Source: Planctomycetota bacterium (GTDB lineage Bacteria; Planctomycetota; Phycisphaerae; WQYP01). From it: a stretch of DNA of 43,461 nucleotides. The notes beneath the pieces were generated by a model, which searched no databases, had not been told where the DNA came from, and saw nothing but the letters and a program-made list of their open reading frames with translations. Shown here in pieces: positions 8,294-16,057 of the stretch. Location of the stretch: the NCBI GenBank assembly GCA_021790385.1, contig JAJYDW010000031.1, positions 1-43,461 on the forward strand, read 5' to 3'. The position numbers and the translations under genes are program-made. Position 1 is the first letter of the stretch. Each line of letters opens with the position of its first letter.

Positions 8294-9721
8294 TTAAAAA
8301 AGTTGCGGAAAAACAACGGTAAGAGCGTATCCAATGCCAGCGGTGATTAAAGCTACGGTAACGGAGATTCCGGCGATATTTAACCACAAACTATTCGCCC
8401 GGTTACCCATAATCTGCCGGTCATTGACTAAAAGCAGCAGAAAAAGCAGAGCCGGGGGCATGGCCAATACGGCAATCACATTGACGATAAGCACGATGAA
8501 TTCCAGGGGGGCATGGGGAATCAGCACGATGGCCCCGGCGGCCAAGGCTGAGCCGGTCAGTACAAGATAGAATGGCCAGGCTTCTTTAACCGTCCGATTG
8601 AGACTGTGGGCGTGATGCATCACCTCTCCGAAGGCGTAGGCAGAAGATGTGGAAATGCTGATGGCGGCGACCAATCCTGCTTCTACCAGGCCCAGGGCAA
8701 ACAGGGTGGACCCAAGTCTTCCAACATACGGTTCCAGCGCCTGGGCGAATTGTGCGCCCTGAAAATTGGCTGCACTGATGCCATGGGTAAACAGCGGCAC
8801 CGTGGCCAGTACCGCGGCAATACCAAAAACAGCCGCCAGCAGAGTGCCGATGGAAGTATCCCAGCGCCCAAAATTGACGTCCCGCGGCTGCATGCCTTTG
8901 TCCGTGGTGGCCCCTTGTTGAAAAAAGAGCATCCATGGTGTCACAGTGGCCCCAATGTCGGCCATCATCATAATGATATTCTTGGAACCTAAGCCGCCAG
9001 ACAGCGGACTCCACGTGAGAAAAGCGTGTCCTACCGCGCCCCAGTCCGGATGGGTAAGCAGGGCCACGGGAATAAATAAGCCGTTAAATAGAGCCATGGT
9101 CAGCAGAATACGTTCCCATGTCCAATAGCGGGAGGTCATGGTGACGGCCAAAATAAGCACCAGAGCACCGCCGACGGCTACCAGCGGCGGCACGCCGAAA
9201 AAGCTCAAGCCCGCCCGGATGCCGATGAATTCTGTGATAAGGGTAAGAAAGTTTCCCAGGACCAGATCTGCCATGGAGAAGACTCCCCAGAATGGTCCAA
9301 ACCGGTCAAAAATCATTTCCGCGTGGCCGCGGTGGGTAACTGCTCCGAGGCGCACGGTCATTTCCTGCACTACCCAGGCTGCGGCAAACGTAAGCACAAT
9401 AAATGGCAGAAAAAATCCGATACCGAATTGCGAGCCGGTTGCCGCATAGGATAGCATGCTTGGCGCATCATTTTCTCCCAGAAAGACCAGCACTCCCGGA
9501 CCTGCCAACAGCCAAAGCAAACGCAACCAGCGCCAGGAAGCAGGCAGGCGAAAATTGCGCCTGGCCCGTTCCACGGCGAAACGATCCTTGGCCCGGGCCA
9601 GGTCTTCGCGAGTGAGAGATTCCGGCGGCGCTGCATAAGCATTGGCCGTGTTATCAGAAACCAAAAGTCCCGGAAGATTTCCAACGGGCGGGTTTCTCAT
9701 TGATTCTATTGGCTCGGCCAT
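8294..9721 (-). CDS. Nramp-family metal transporter, atypical motifs
   Basis: An approximately 475-residue secondary transporter of the Nramp fold with about 11 hydrophobic segments after a ~70-residue hydrophilic N-terminus. The start ATG 9721 has AGGAG 10 bases upstream. In classical MntH, helix 1 carries DPGN and helix 6 carries MPH. Here the equivalent positions read GENDAPSML and GATVTPWMLFFQQ, so both metal-site motifs differ. This resembles a divergent bacterial Nramp-related clade with an 'ND' helix-1 motif; substrate (Mn, Fe, Mg or other) cannot be assigned from sequence alone. The divergent DtxR/MntR-type regulator at 10001 and shared control region point to a divalent metal. The small membrane gene at 8044 follows it. 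Confidence 0.88.
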   Translation of the reverse strand: MAEPIESMRNPPVGNLPGLLVSDNTANAYAAPPESLTREDLARAKDRFAVERARRNFRLPASWRWLRLLWLLAGPGVLVFLGENDAPSMLSYAATGSQFGIGFFLPFIVLTFAAAWVVQEMTVRLGAVTHRGHAEMIFDRFGPFWGVFSMADLVLGNFLTLITEFIGIRAGLSFFGVPPLVAVGGALVLILAVTMTSRYWTWERILLTMALFNGLFIPVALLTHPDWGAVGHAFLTWSPLSGGLGSKNIIMMMADIGATVTPWMLFFQQGATTDKGMQPRDVNFGRWDTSIGTLLAAVFGIAAVLATVPLFTHGISAANFQGAQFAQALEPYVGRLGSTLFALGLVEAGLVAAISISTSSAYAFGEVMHHAHSLNRTVKEAWPFYLVLTGSALAAGAIVLIPHAPLEFIVLIVNVIAVLAMPPALLFLLLLVNDRQIMGNRANSLWLNIAGISVTVALITAGIGYALTVVFPQLF

Positions 9722-9864
9722 ATTTCGAACGCTCCTGTCTGCGGCTCGCTGTTTGAGTCGGCCCCGCGCGATCTGTTGCACCCTCAACCGAACGCGGATT
9801 ACTGGTTCGAGGTCTCCGCATCGTCCGGAAATTTGATTTTTAATATAACCAATTATGTATTAGC

Positions 9865-9893
9865 TTGCAAACAGATTTGATTTATAGCATAAT
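9865..9893 (+). promoter_or_regulatory. Candidate promoter of DtxR-type regulator
   Basis: TTGCAA (9865-9870) and CATAAT (9888-9893) are spaced 17 bases on the plus strand, about 105 bases before the regulator's ATG. It overlaps the opposing promoter of the transporter gene face to face. Confidence 0.45.
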
Positions 9894-9910
9894 TAACTTT
9901 GTCTTATCAA
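9881..9910 (-). promoter_or_regulatory. Candidate promoter of Nramp gene
   Basis: On the minus strand TTGATA (9910-9905) and TATAAA (9886-9881) are separated by 18 bases, a good sigma-70-type match. The leader to ATG 9721 would be about 150 bases. No yybP-ykoY or M-box consensus was recognised in it. Confidence 0.45.
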
Positions 9911-9916
9911 AGTCAA
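9893..9916. promoter_or_regulatory. Inverted repeat, candidate metalloregulator operator
   Basis: TTAACTTTG (9893-9901), six bases, CAAAGTCAA (9908-9916) is an inverted repeat with one mismatch in nine. It covers the end of the regulator's -10 region and the -35 of the transporter promoter, so a dimeric repressor bound here would block both. Binding by the adjacent DtxR/MntR-type protein is inferred from position. Confidence 0.5.
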
Positions 9917-10000
9917 TTGCAGGGTAAGTATAGAATGCGGGTATTAAGGTTTGTGGTTGGCAGCCTATGTGAAATATGAAATTTAGCGAAAGGCGATCTC

Positions 10001-10684
10001 ATGGCAAGCCGGACGATTGAAAATTATCTCAAACAAATTTATCTCTCTCGGCCCGCCGATGAAGCCCAATGGCTCACCATGGGGAAGTTGTCCGCGGCGG
10101 TGGGGGTTACGCCGGGTACTGCCACTTCCATGGTTCGTGCCATTTCTGATGCTCATTTGGTGGAATATGAACCGCGTGCCGGAGTGCGTTTAACTCCGGC
10201 AGGTGAACAATTGGCGCTGCACGTGTTGCGGCGGCATCGGTTGATTGAATTGCTCCTGGTGCAGGTGCTGGGACTGGATTGGTCCGAAGTGCACGAAGAT
10301 GCCGAGGAATTGGAGCATGTGGTATCAGATCGGCTGCTGATGAAAATTGATGAGATACTGCAGCACCCCGCGTTTGATCCGCATGGAGATCCAATACCTA
10401 CGGCGGGTGGGGTGATTCGTCGCCAAGATTGCTGCACTTTATTGGATTGTCCGCTCGGTGAGCCGACCAGCATTGCTAGAATTCTCGATCAAAGTGCGGA
10501 ATTTTTGCAGTATGTGAATCAATGCGGCTTGTTACCAGGGGCCGAGATTCGTGTAGCTAACCGAAATCATCAGGCCCAAACGGTGGAATTGATGGCGATA
10601 AAATCTGGTGAAAACCAGGTGGTGGCGATGAGTTTTTCGGTTGCCGAAAAGTTTCTCGTGCAACTGAATGAGCAAAAAAAATGA
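10001..10684 (+). CDS. DtxR/MntR-family metal-dependent regulator
   Basis: A 227-residue iron/manganese-dependent transcription regulator. Order: winged helix-turn-helix (about residues 1-65, with VTPGTATSMVRAISDAHLVE), metal-binding and dimerisation domain (about 70-140), and a C-terminal SH3/FeoA-like domain. Metal ligands: HRLIELLL supplies the conserved His, and EDAEELEHVVSD has Glu at the position of DtxR Cys102, as in manganese-sensing MntR. The N-terminal ligand position (DtxR Met10, MntR Asp8) is Asn here (IENYLKQIY). With the divergent Nramp-type transporter this makes a standard metal uptake/repression pair. The start ATG 10001 has only a weak ribosome site (AGCGAAAGG region). Whether it senses Mn or Fe is not decided by sequence. 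Confidence 0.9.
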   Translation: MASRTIENYLKQIYLSRPADEAQWLTMGKLSAAVGVTPGTATSMVRAISDAHLVEYEPRAGVRLTPAGEQLALHVLRRHRLIELLLVQVLGLDWSEVHEDAEELEHVVSDRLLMKIDEILQHPAFDPHGDPIPTAGGVIRRQDCCTLLDCPLGEPTSIARILDQSAEFLQYVNQCGLLPGAEIRVANRNHQAQTVELMAIKSGENQVVAMSFSVAEKFLVQLNEQKK

Positions 10685-10725
10685 AATAAAACACTTTATC
10701 TCGGCGATGATATGGATGGTAGGGG

Positions 10726-10743
10726 ATGGGCAACGCTGCCCAT
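10726..10743. other. Hairpin after the DtxR-type regulator
   Basis: ATGGGCA-ACGC-TGCCCAT, a perfect 7-bp stem with a 4-base loop, 42 bases after the regulator's stop. No T-run follows, so it is at most a weak or factor-assisted terminator. Confidence 0.3.
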
Positions 10744-10756
10744 AGCCAGCTCTCGC

Positions 10757-10787
10757 TTGCACTTTTATGCCGGTCGGACGGTATAAT
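10757..10787 (+). promoter_or_regulatory. Candidate promoter of secreted TPR gene
   Basis: TTGCAC (10757-10762) and a perfect TATAAT (10782-10787) are separated by 19 bases, slightly long. The start codon is 58 bases downstream, with AGAGGT before it. Confidence 0.4.
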
Positions 10788-10845
10788 ACATTGGTGGTGG
10801 CAAGCTCGTTATTGGTTGGGCGTAGCCATTACTTAGAGGTGCTTT

Positions 10846-12591
10846 ATGAAAAATATACGCAAAATGACGAATGGCCTTAATCAGGGGCGAAATGGTGCTG
10901 ATATTATCGGTAGTATAAGGAAAATATCGACACCATCATCATCTGGAAGTCGCATATTGACCTTGATCTGGATTGCCGCGGCTACCTTGGCCGGCGCAGT
11001 AGCACAGGGGCAGGTTCAGGTGCAAAATGGCCAGGCATTGGATGCCAATAATCAGGTGGGCAGTGGCGGCAGCAATGCCACCATTCCGGGTTATGTGCCT
11101 TTCAACGGCAACCAGTACATGAACAATATCAATTCTACCGCCCATACCAGTTACCAGACAGTACCGATTACGCTGCCGGGCGGAGGCGTCACGTACGCCA
11201 GAATTCCAATTGTAACAAGCGCTCCGCCCAGCTATAGTTCGCAACCCGGAGCACTGCCCATCAATACTTATTCCAATGTAGGCAAAGTAACCGGTTCCGG
11301 CTCGCGCATTAACGCCACCATTAATGGTGTATATTCTCCAGCTTCCCTGGGCATGACCGGCCAAAATGGGCTGGGGCAGAATTCAGCCATCTACAACGGG
11401 CCTGTCCCGGTGGGACCAGCGAGCCCCTTTGCATCGATCTACGGCAGTCCGGCATCTGCAATTTCTCCAAGGACTATTGGTTTGGCGCAAAATGGTCTCA
11501 TCGCGCCGACCGGCAGCAATGTCAATTCTCTTTTTGGTTTGCGTGAAATCCCCATTCAACAGCAGGCGGCTTATGCGCGCATGACCGGCACCGTGAACCA
11601 GAATCCCAATAATGGTCCAGCCTTGATTCCGGGACAGCAAAGCCAGAAGGAACGAACACATCGGCCCAGCGGAGCCGCTGTGGGTACTACGCCATTAAGC
11701 GGGGTGGTCAAGACTACGCAGATCGGCAAGCCCTTGGGATCCAGACAAAATGCCCAGGTGAATGCGGGAGGCGTCGGAGACGTTTATCAAAATTTACTCC
11801 ATGAATTGCAAACTGGAGAAAAGATCAACATTGTCGCTCCAGGGCTGGCCGGGCAGCCCGCGATGACTCTCACGAATCTGGTGCCGCAAAGTGCCGCCGC
11901 ACAGAGCATGGTCACCATCGATCCCATCACCGGTCTGCCTATTATGAATCCATCGGCCCATGTCGTAGCAGGCTTGACGAAACCGCACGGTAACAAACCA
12001 ACGGCGGCGTCCAAGCTTTGGAATCGAGCTAACGGCGTAGCCATTCCCAAAAAGCTTGGTACGGAACTGCAGGCGGGTCGCAAGCTGATGCCCCTGCAGG
12101 CGCTGGCCGGCAACATGACCGATAAATTTGATCGCAGCATGGCTTACGGCCAGAAGCTCATCGACACCGGCAAGTTTATGCAGGCCATCCAGGCCTTCCA
12201 GGGGGCTTTAGCTATGCGCCCCGATAATCCACTGGCAATTATCGGTCAGGCCCATGCGGAAATTGCTGCCGGGCTTTACGGCAGTGCCGCTTACAACCTG
12301 CAATTCGTGTTCAATCGCAATCCCGCGTTAACAGCCGTGCGGTATGACATCAAAAAATTGATTCCGGCGGGTTCACTGCGGGCGGCCAGGCGGGAACTCA
12401 ACAAACTGGTCAAGCGGGATAACCCCTCCGCCGCGATGCTGTCGGCCTATATCGATTACCAACTTGGTTATCGCAGGCAACTGCGGCATACCCTTACACA
12501 ATGGGTTGATTTTCAACCGCAGAGTGTGTGGCCTCGCATCTTGCGCAAGGCATGGCTGGAAGCAGCACCGAACTTGCTGCATCAGCCATAG
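10846..12591 (+). CDS. Secreted low-complexity protein with C-terminal TPR
   Basis: A 581-residue protein of unknown function. An extended N-terminus leads to a hydrophobic signal (ILTLIWIAAATLAGAVAQG, about residues 37-55), so it is exported. Residues ~55-390 are rich in Gly, Asn, Gln, Ser, Pro and Ala with few charges, suggesting an extended or disordered region. The C-terminal ~150 residues are helical with at least one clear tetratricopeptide repeat (GKFMQAIQAFQGALAMRPDN), followed by repeats with AEIAAGLYGSAAYNLQ. It has its own candidate promoter and precedes the PocR-GAF-PP2C phosphatase by about 90 bases. I cannot assign a function. Similar arrangements of a disordered N-terminus with a C-terminal TPR are known from planctomycete exported proteins (inference). 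Confidence 0.8.
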   Translation: MKNIRKMTNGLNQGRNGADIIGSIRKISTPSSSGSRILTLIWIAAATLAGAVAQGQVQVQNGQALDANNQVGSGGSNATIPGYVPFNGNQYMNNINSTAHTSYQTVPITLPGGGVTYARIPIVTSAPPSYSSQPGALPINTYSNVGKVTGSGSRINATINGVYSPASLGMTGQNGLGQNSAIYNGPVPVGPASPFASIYGSPASAISPRTIGLAQNGLIAPTGSNVNSLFGLREIPIQQQAAYARMTGTVNQNPNNGPALIPGQQSQKERTHRPSGAAVGTTPLSGVVKTTQIGKPLGSRQNAQVNAGGVGDVYQNLLHELQTGEKINIVAPGLAGQPAMTLTNLVPQSAAAQSMVTIDPITGLPIMNPSAHVVAGLTKPHGNKPTAASKLWNRANGVAIPKKLGTELQAGRKLMPLQALAGNMTDKFDRSMAYGQKLIDTGKFMQAIQAFQGALAMRPDNPLAIIGQAHAEIAAGLYGSAAYNLQFVFNRNPALTAVRYDIKKLIPAGSLRAARRELNKLVKRDNPSAAMLSAYIDYQLGYRRQLRHTLTQWVDFQPQSVWPRILRKAWLEAAPNLLHQP

Positions 12592-12680
12592 TGCCGACGC
12601 CGCTCTTGGCCCGAAGCGCGGCGGATCGGTTCAATCAATGGCGTCGGAACGACGTGGGGCAGTTAACTTGCGCATAATTT

Positions 12681-14522
12681 TTGTTTTGCGCATCAGACGT
12701 GGAAGTGGTAGAAGTGACAGATTCTTCAGTACAAATCAGCACGGCCGATGGTCGAGGCCAGGCGCGTGAAGCGGCGATTTCGTCGGGCCGCGGTTTCAAA
12801 TCGACGGATTCAGTGGCGATTGGGCCGCAGGTCAAGCTTACGGACTATATCGATTCAACCACGCTGCAGGATATTCAAGATTCTCTGGCGTCCGTAGCCC
12901 AGGTCAAGGCAACGATTTTGGATACGGCCGGACAACCCCTGACACAGACTACCGTGAGCCAGCGATTTGAAACCAGATCCGCCGCCATCGCCGCCGCCCG
13001 CCACCAAAAAGGGGATACGGATCTCGATCAGCCATTTTCCGCGCCCATCATCGTCGGCGACGTGCGCCTCGGGTCTATCGTTATTGAGCCGGCCAAGGCC
13101 GCGCCGATGCGCACCGCGATGGTCAAGGAGCTTTCCGAAAAACTCAACATACCTGCGGCTCAGGTGCGCGTGCTGGTGGAAACCATCAATCAGGATACTC
13201 TTCAGCGGCGCACGGCGAGTGTACAATTTTTACATATGCTGGCCGATGCCTTGTCGCGATTGTGTCAGCAGGAAATTCTCATTCGCCGTCGTTTGCTGGA
13301 GATTTCCACGCTCTTTAACATTTCCACCATGCTCACAGGAACTCGCGGCCTGCAGCAAACCCTGGACCGCGTCACCTCCAGCGTGGTGGAGGCCATGGGG
13401 GTAAAGGCCGCATCATTGCGGCTTTTGGACGGTCAGAACAACGAGCTACGCATCAAAAGTGTCTGCAATCTTTCGGATGCATATTTACAAAAAGGTCCCA
13501 TTCTACTGGAAAAAAGCGCGGTAGACCGGGAGGCTCTCACGGGAGCGGTGGTTTACGTGGCGGATATGGCCGCAGATCCGCGGGTGGCCTATCCGGAAGA
13601 TGCTGCGCGCGAAGGCATTGCCTCGGTGTTGTCGACCGCCTTGATCTATAAAGATCGGCCCATCGGAGTGTTAAGAGTCTACAGCGGGCAGCGCAAGGAA
13701 TTCTCCGAATATGAACAAAAGTTGCTGCAATCCATCGCCAGTCAGGCGGCCGTGGCCATTGAAAATGCCAGGCTGCAGGAAGAGTCCATCGAAAAAGACC
13801 GTCTGGAGCGGCAGGTACAGATTGCCGCTGATGTGCAGCGCCGTATGATCCCCGCCCATCCGCCTGTCATTGCCGGCTTTGACATCGGCGCATTGTACGT
13901 ACCTTGTTTTGAACTCGGCGGCGATTTTTACGACTTTCTGCTTTTCGGCGAGCGGTCCATCGGCGTGGCTGTTGCCGACGTGGCAGGTAAGGGACTGCCC
14001 GCATCGCTTTTAATGGCTTCTGTACGCGCGGCCTTTCGGGCTTACGCCGGTGATGTTTACGATCTGGACGAAATCATGGCCCGGGTGAATCGTTCCGTGG
14101 CGAGCGATTCCCGCAGCAACGAATTTGTCACCGCTTGGTATGGCACCATCGACTGTGATAAAAAACGGCTGACCTGTTGCAATGCCGGCCACGATATTCC
14201 TCTGCTGCTGCGTAACGGAGAGTTCCGCGAATTACGCACCGGTGGCATGGTGTTGGGCGTAAACCCGCAGGAGCATTACGAAAAGGAAGTGGTGCAATTG
14301 CAAAGCGGCGACCTGCTTTGGATTTATACCGACGGCGTGACGGATGCCATGGCCTTTTCCGGTGAAAAGTTCGGTAAGCAGCGCATGCGCAGTGCTTTGT
14401 TGCAGCACGCCAACCTTTCCGCCGACCAGATCTGTCGCCATATGCTCTGGGAAACCCGCCGTTTCGTTGGCCTTAGCCGCCGTTACGATGACACCACCAT
14501 GGTTGCCATTAAAGTCCTCTGA
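12681..14522 (+). CDS. PocR-GAF-PP2C (SpoIIE/RsbU-type) phosphatase
   Basis: A signalling phosphatase of up to 613 residues. Order: a PocR-type ligand-sensing domain (about residues 50-190, with KLTDYIDSTTLQDIQDSLAS), a helical linker, a GAF domain (about 220-375, ending SIASQAAVAIENARLQEE), and a SpoIIE/RsbU PP2C-type serine phosphatase (about 380-613). Metal-binding blocks of the phosphatase are intact: GGDFYDF, VADVAGKGLPASL, NAGHDIPLLL, YTDGVTDA and DDTTMVAIKVL. Such enzymes usually dephosphorylate an anti-anti-sigma factor; no partner gene is nearby. The frame opens at TTG 12681, but GTG codons at 12699, 12705 and 12711 are equally possible because no ribosome site is evident. Confidence 0.93.
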   Translation: MFCASDVEVVEVTDSSVQISTADGRGQAREAAISSGRGFKSTDSVAIGPQVKLTDYIDSTTLQDIQDSLASVAQVKATILDTAGQPLTQTTVSQRFETRSAAIAAARHQKGDTDLDQPFSAPIIVGDVRLGSIVIEPAKAAPMRTAMVKELSEKLNIPAAQVRVLVETINQDTLQRRTASVQFLHMLADALSRLCQQEILIRRRLLEISTLFNISTMLTGTRGLQQTLDRVTSSVVEAMGVKAASLRLLDGQNNELRIKSVCNLSDAYLQKGPILLEKSAVDREALTGAVVYVADMAADPRVAYPEDAAREGIASVLSTALIYKDRPIGVLRVYSGQRKEFSEYEQKLLQSIASQAAVAIENARLQEESIEKDRLERQVQIAADVQRRMIPAHPPVIAGFDIGALYVPCFELGGDFYDFLLFGERSIGVAVADVAGKGLPASLLMASVRAAFRAYAGDVYDLDEIMARVNRSVASDSRSNEFVTAWYGTIDCDKKRLTCCNAGHDIPLLLRNGEFRELRTGGMVLGVNPQEHYEKEVVQLQSGDLLWIYTDGVTDAMAFSGEKFGKQRMRSALLQHANLSADQICRHMLWETRRFVGLSRRYDDTTMVAIKVL

Positions 14523-14575
14523 CGGCCTGATTCGGATACTCTTGTTGCGGTCCGTCGGGTCTTCCACAACCGTTA

Positions 14576-16030
14576 TCAGCCGCCGATGCTTTCATCAATA
14601 GCTACGCCCAGTGCGGCCAGTGGGGCTTTGGCTTTGGCTGCTATCTCCCGCGATTCTTCGGATGGACTGCTGTCCGCGACGATGCCTGCTCCGGCATAGA
14701 TTGTGGCGCTATGCCCGCGCATAAAAATACTGCGAATGGCGATATTCAATGAGCCGTTTGATCCATTGATCCAGCCGATGTGGCCGCAATAAACGTCACG
14801 CGGAAATCGCTCCAATGCCGCAATGATCTGCATGGCTCGAATTTTGGGTGCTCCGGTGATGGATCCGCCGGGGCACATCGCCTTGATGATGGATGCCCAG
14901 CCCGATCCGCTCCTGGGCTTACGCAGTGTGCCGATGACGGTTGAACAGGTGTGCCAGACGGTAGGATGCGCCTGCAGCCGGCGGGGATCCTCGACACGTA
15001 CTGACCCATATTCACATATTTTGCCCAGATCATTACGCAGCAGGTCGGTAATCATGTTCAGTTCCGCCTGATCCTTGACGCTTTGCAGCAATTCCCGGAA
15101 CTGAGCTTCATCGGCTGGCGGATCGTGGCTGAAACGCGGACGGGTGCCCTTGATCGGCTCGGTACGTATCCGCTGCCCCGCACGCTGTAAAAACAACTCC
15201 GGTGAAGCGCAAATAATATGGTGATTGGCGAAACGTAAAAAGGCGCTGTAGGGTGCCGCGGTATACTGGAACAGTCGCCGGTAAATGGCCACCGGTGATT
15301 CTCGCGTGCCGGCCGTCCACGGTACCGCAAGATTGGCCTGATAAATGTCCCCGGCGGCAATGTATTGCTGCACGGCGGCGATGTCCTCCATCAGACGGTC
15401 CGGCTGCGGTACTGCCAGAACAGTGGCCTGTGTTACAGTTGGTTGGGCCATGGGCTGGTTGCCGGTCGCTTGCAGGGCTTCTGTCATGTCGGCAAGGGCA
15501 CGGCCGGCTCCGGGATCCTGGGCATGATCTTGGGCGCAAAGAATCCAGCGCTGCGTGGTGGAATTGAAGATATAGTAGCGGCCGAACAGTTGCCATCGCA
15601 TCAGCGGCCATTGACCAACCGCACTCGCTTCGGCGGTGGCAGCTTCAAGCAGTTCTCCGGCGGTGTAGCTGATAAATCCCATCCAGCGCGGCGGTATCAT
15701 GCCTGGGGCATCGCAATGTATGCAGGTGCCATCCAGAATCGCCTCCCAGTCATCCAAGGCACATAAAATTGATTTCTGTGGTTTAATTTCTGCGGGCTGG
15801 GACGGCAGTATTCCAGGCCCGGCAAGCAGTTCGGATTCCAATGTGCCACGGGCTGTACGGTAAAGTGTCCAGGTGATTATTGGCCGACACGCGATGACCG
15901 TTTCGTCGCGGGAATCGCCAAATTGCAGCGCGGCCAGATCGCCGTCGGTGACGGATAGCGTATTTAAAAGATCAATGGGCTGCTGGTGAGGTGGATCGGG
16001 CAGGCAACATTTGAAGGTGAAATTGGTCAT
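14576..16030 (-). CDS. pabB: Aminodeoxychorismate synthase component I (PabB)
   Basis: A 484-residue chorismate-utilising enzyme. The C-terminal catalytic half carries IYQANLAVPW, PIKGTRPR, DLLRNDLGK, CPGGSITGAPKIRAMQII and IYAGAGIVADS. The PIKGT lysine is characteristic of PabB (attacks chorismate C2), whereas anthranilate synthase TrpE has PIAGT, so the product is 4-amino-4-deoxychorismate for folate synthesis. GGAGG lies 9 bases before ATG 16030. It lies 27 bases after kch on the same strand and is probably read from the same message. The N-terminal domain is divergent. No pabA or pabC is adjacent. Confidence 0.9.
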   Translation of the reverse strand: MTNFTFKCCLPDPPHQQPIDLLNTLSVTDGDLAALQFGDSRDETVIACRPIITWTLYRTARGTLESELLAGPGILPSQPAEIKPQKSILCALDDWEAILDGTCIHCDAPGMIPPRWMGFISYTAGELLEAATAEASAVGQWPLMRWQLFGRYYIFNSTTQRWILCAQDHAQDPGAGRALADMTEALQATGNQPMAQPTVTQATVLAVPQPDRLMEDIAAVQQYIAAGDIYQANLAVPWTAGTRESPVAIYRRLFQYTAAPYSAFLRFANHHIICASPELFLQRAGQRIRTEPIKGTRPRFSHDPPADEAQFRELLQSVKDQAELNMITDLLRNDLGKICEYGSVRVEDPRRLQAHPTVWHTCSTVIGTLRKPRSGSGWASIIKAMCPGGSITGAPKIRAMQIIAALERFPRDVYCGHIGWINGSNGSLNIAIRSIFMRGHSATIYAGAGIVADSSPSEESREIAAKAKAPLAALGVAIDESIGG

Positions 16031-16057
16031 CGTTCCCAGCCTCCGGCCTCGGCCATT

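Noticed and set aside
9722-9880. Manganese (yybP-ykoY) or magnesium (M-box) riboswitch in the Nramp leader
   Set aside because: The ~150-base leader lacks the conserved core sequences that I would expect for either class.
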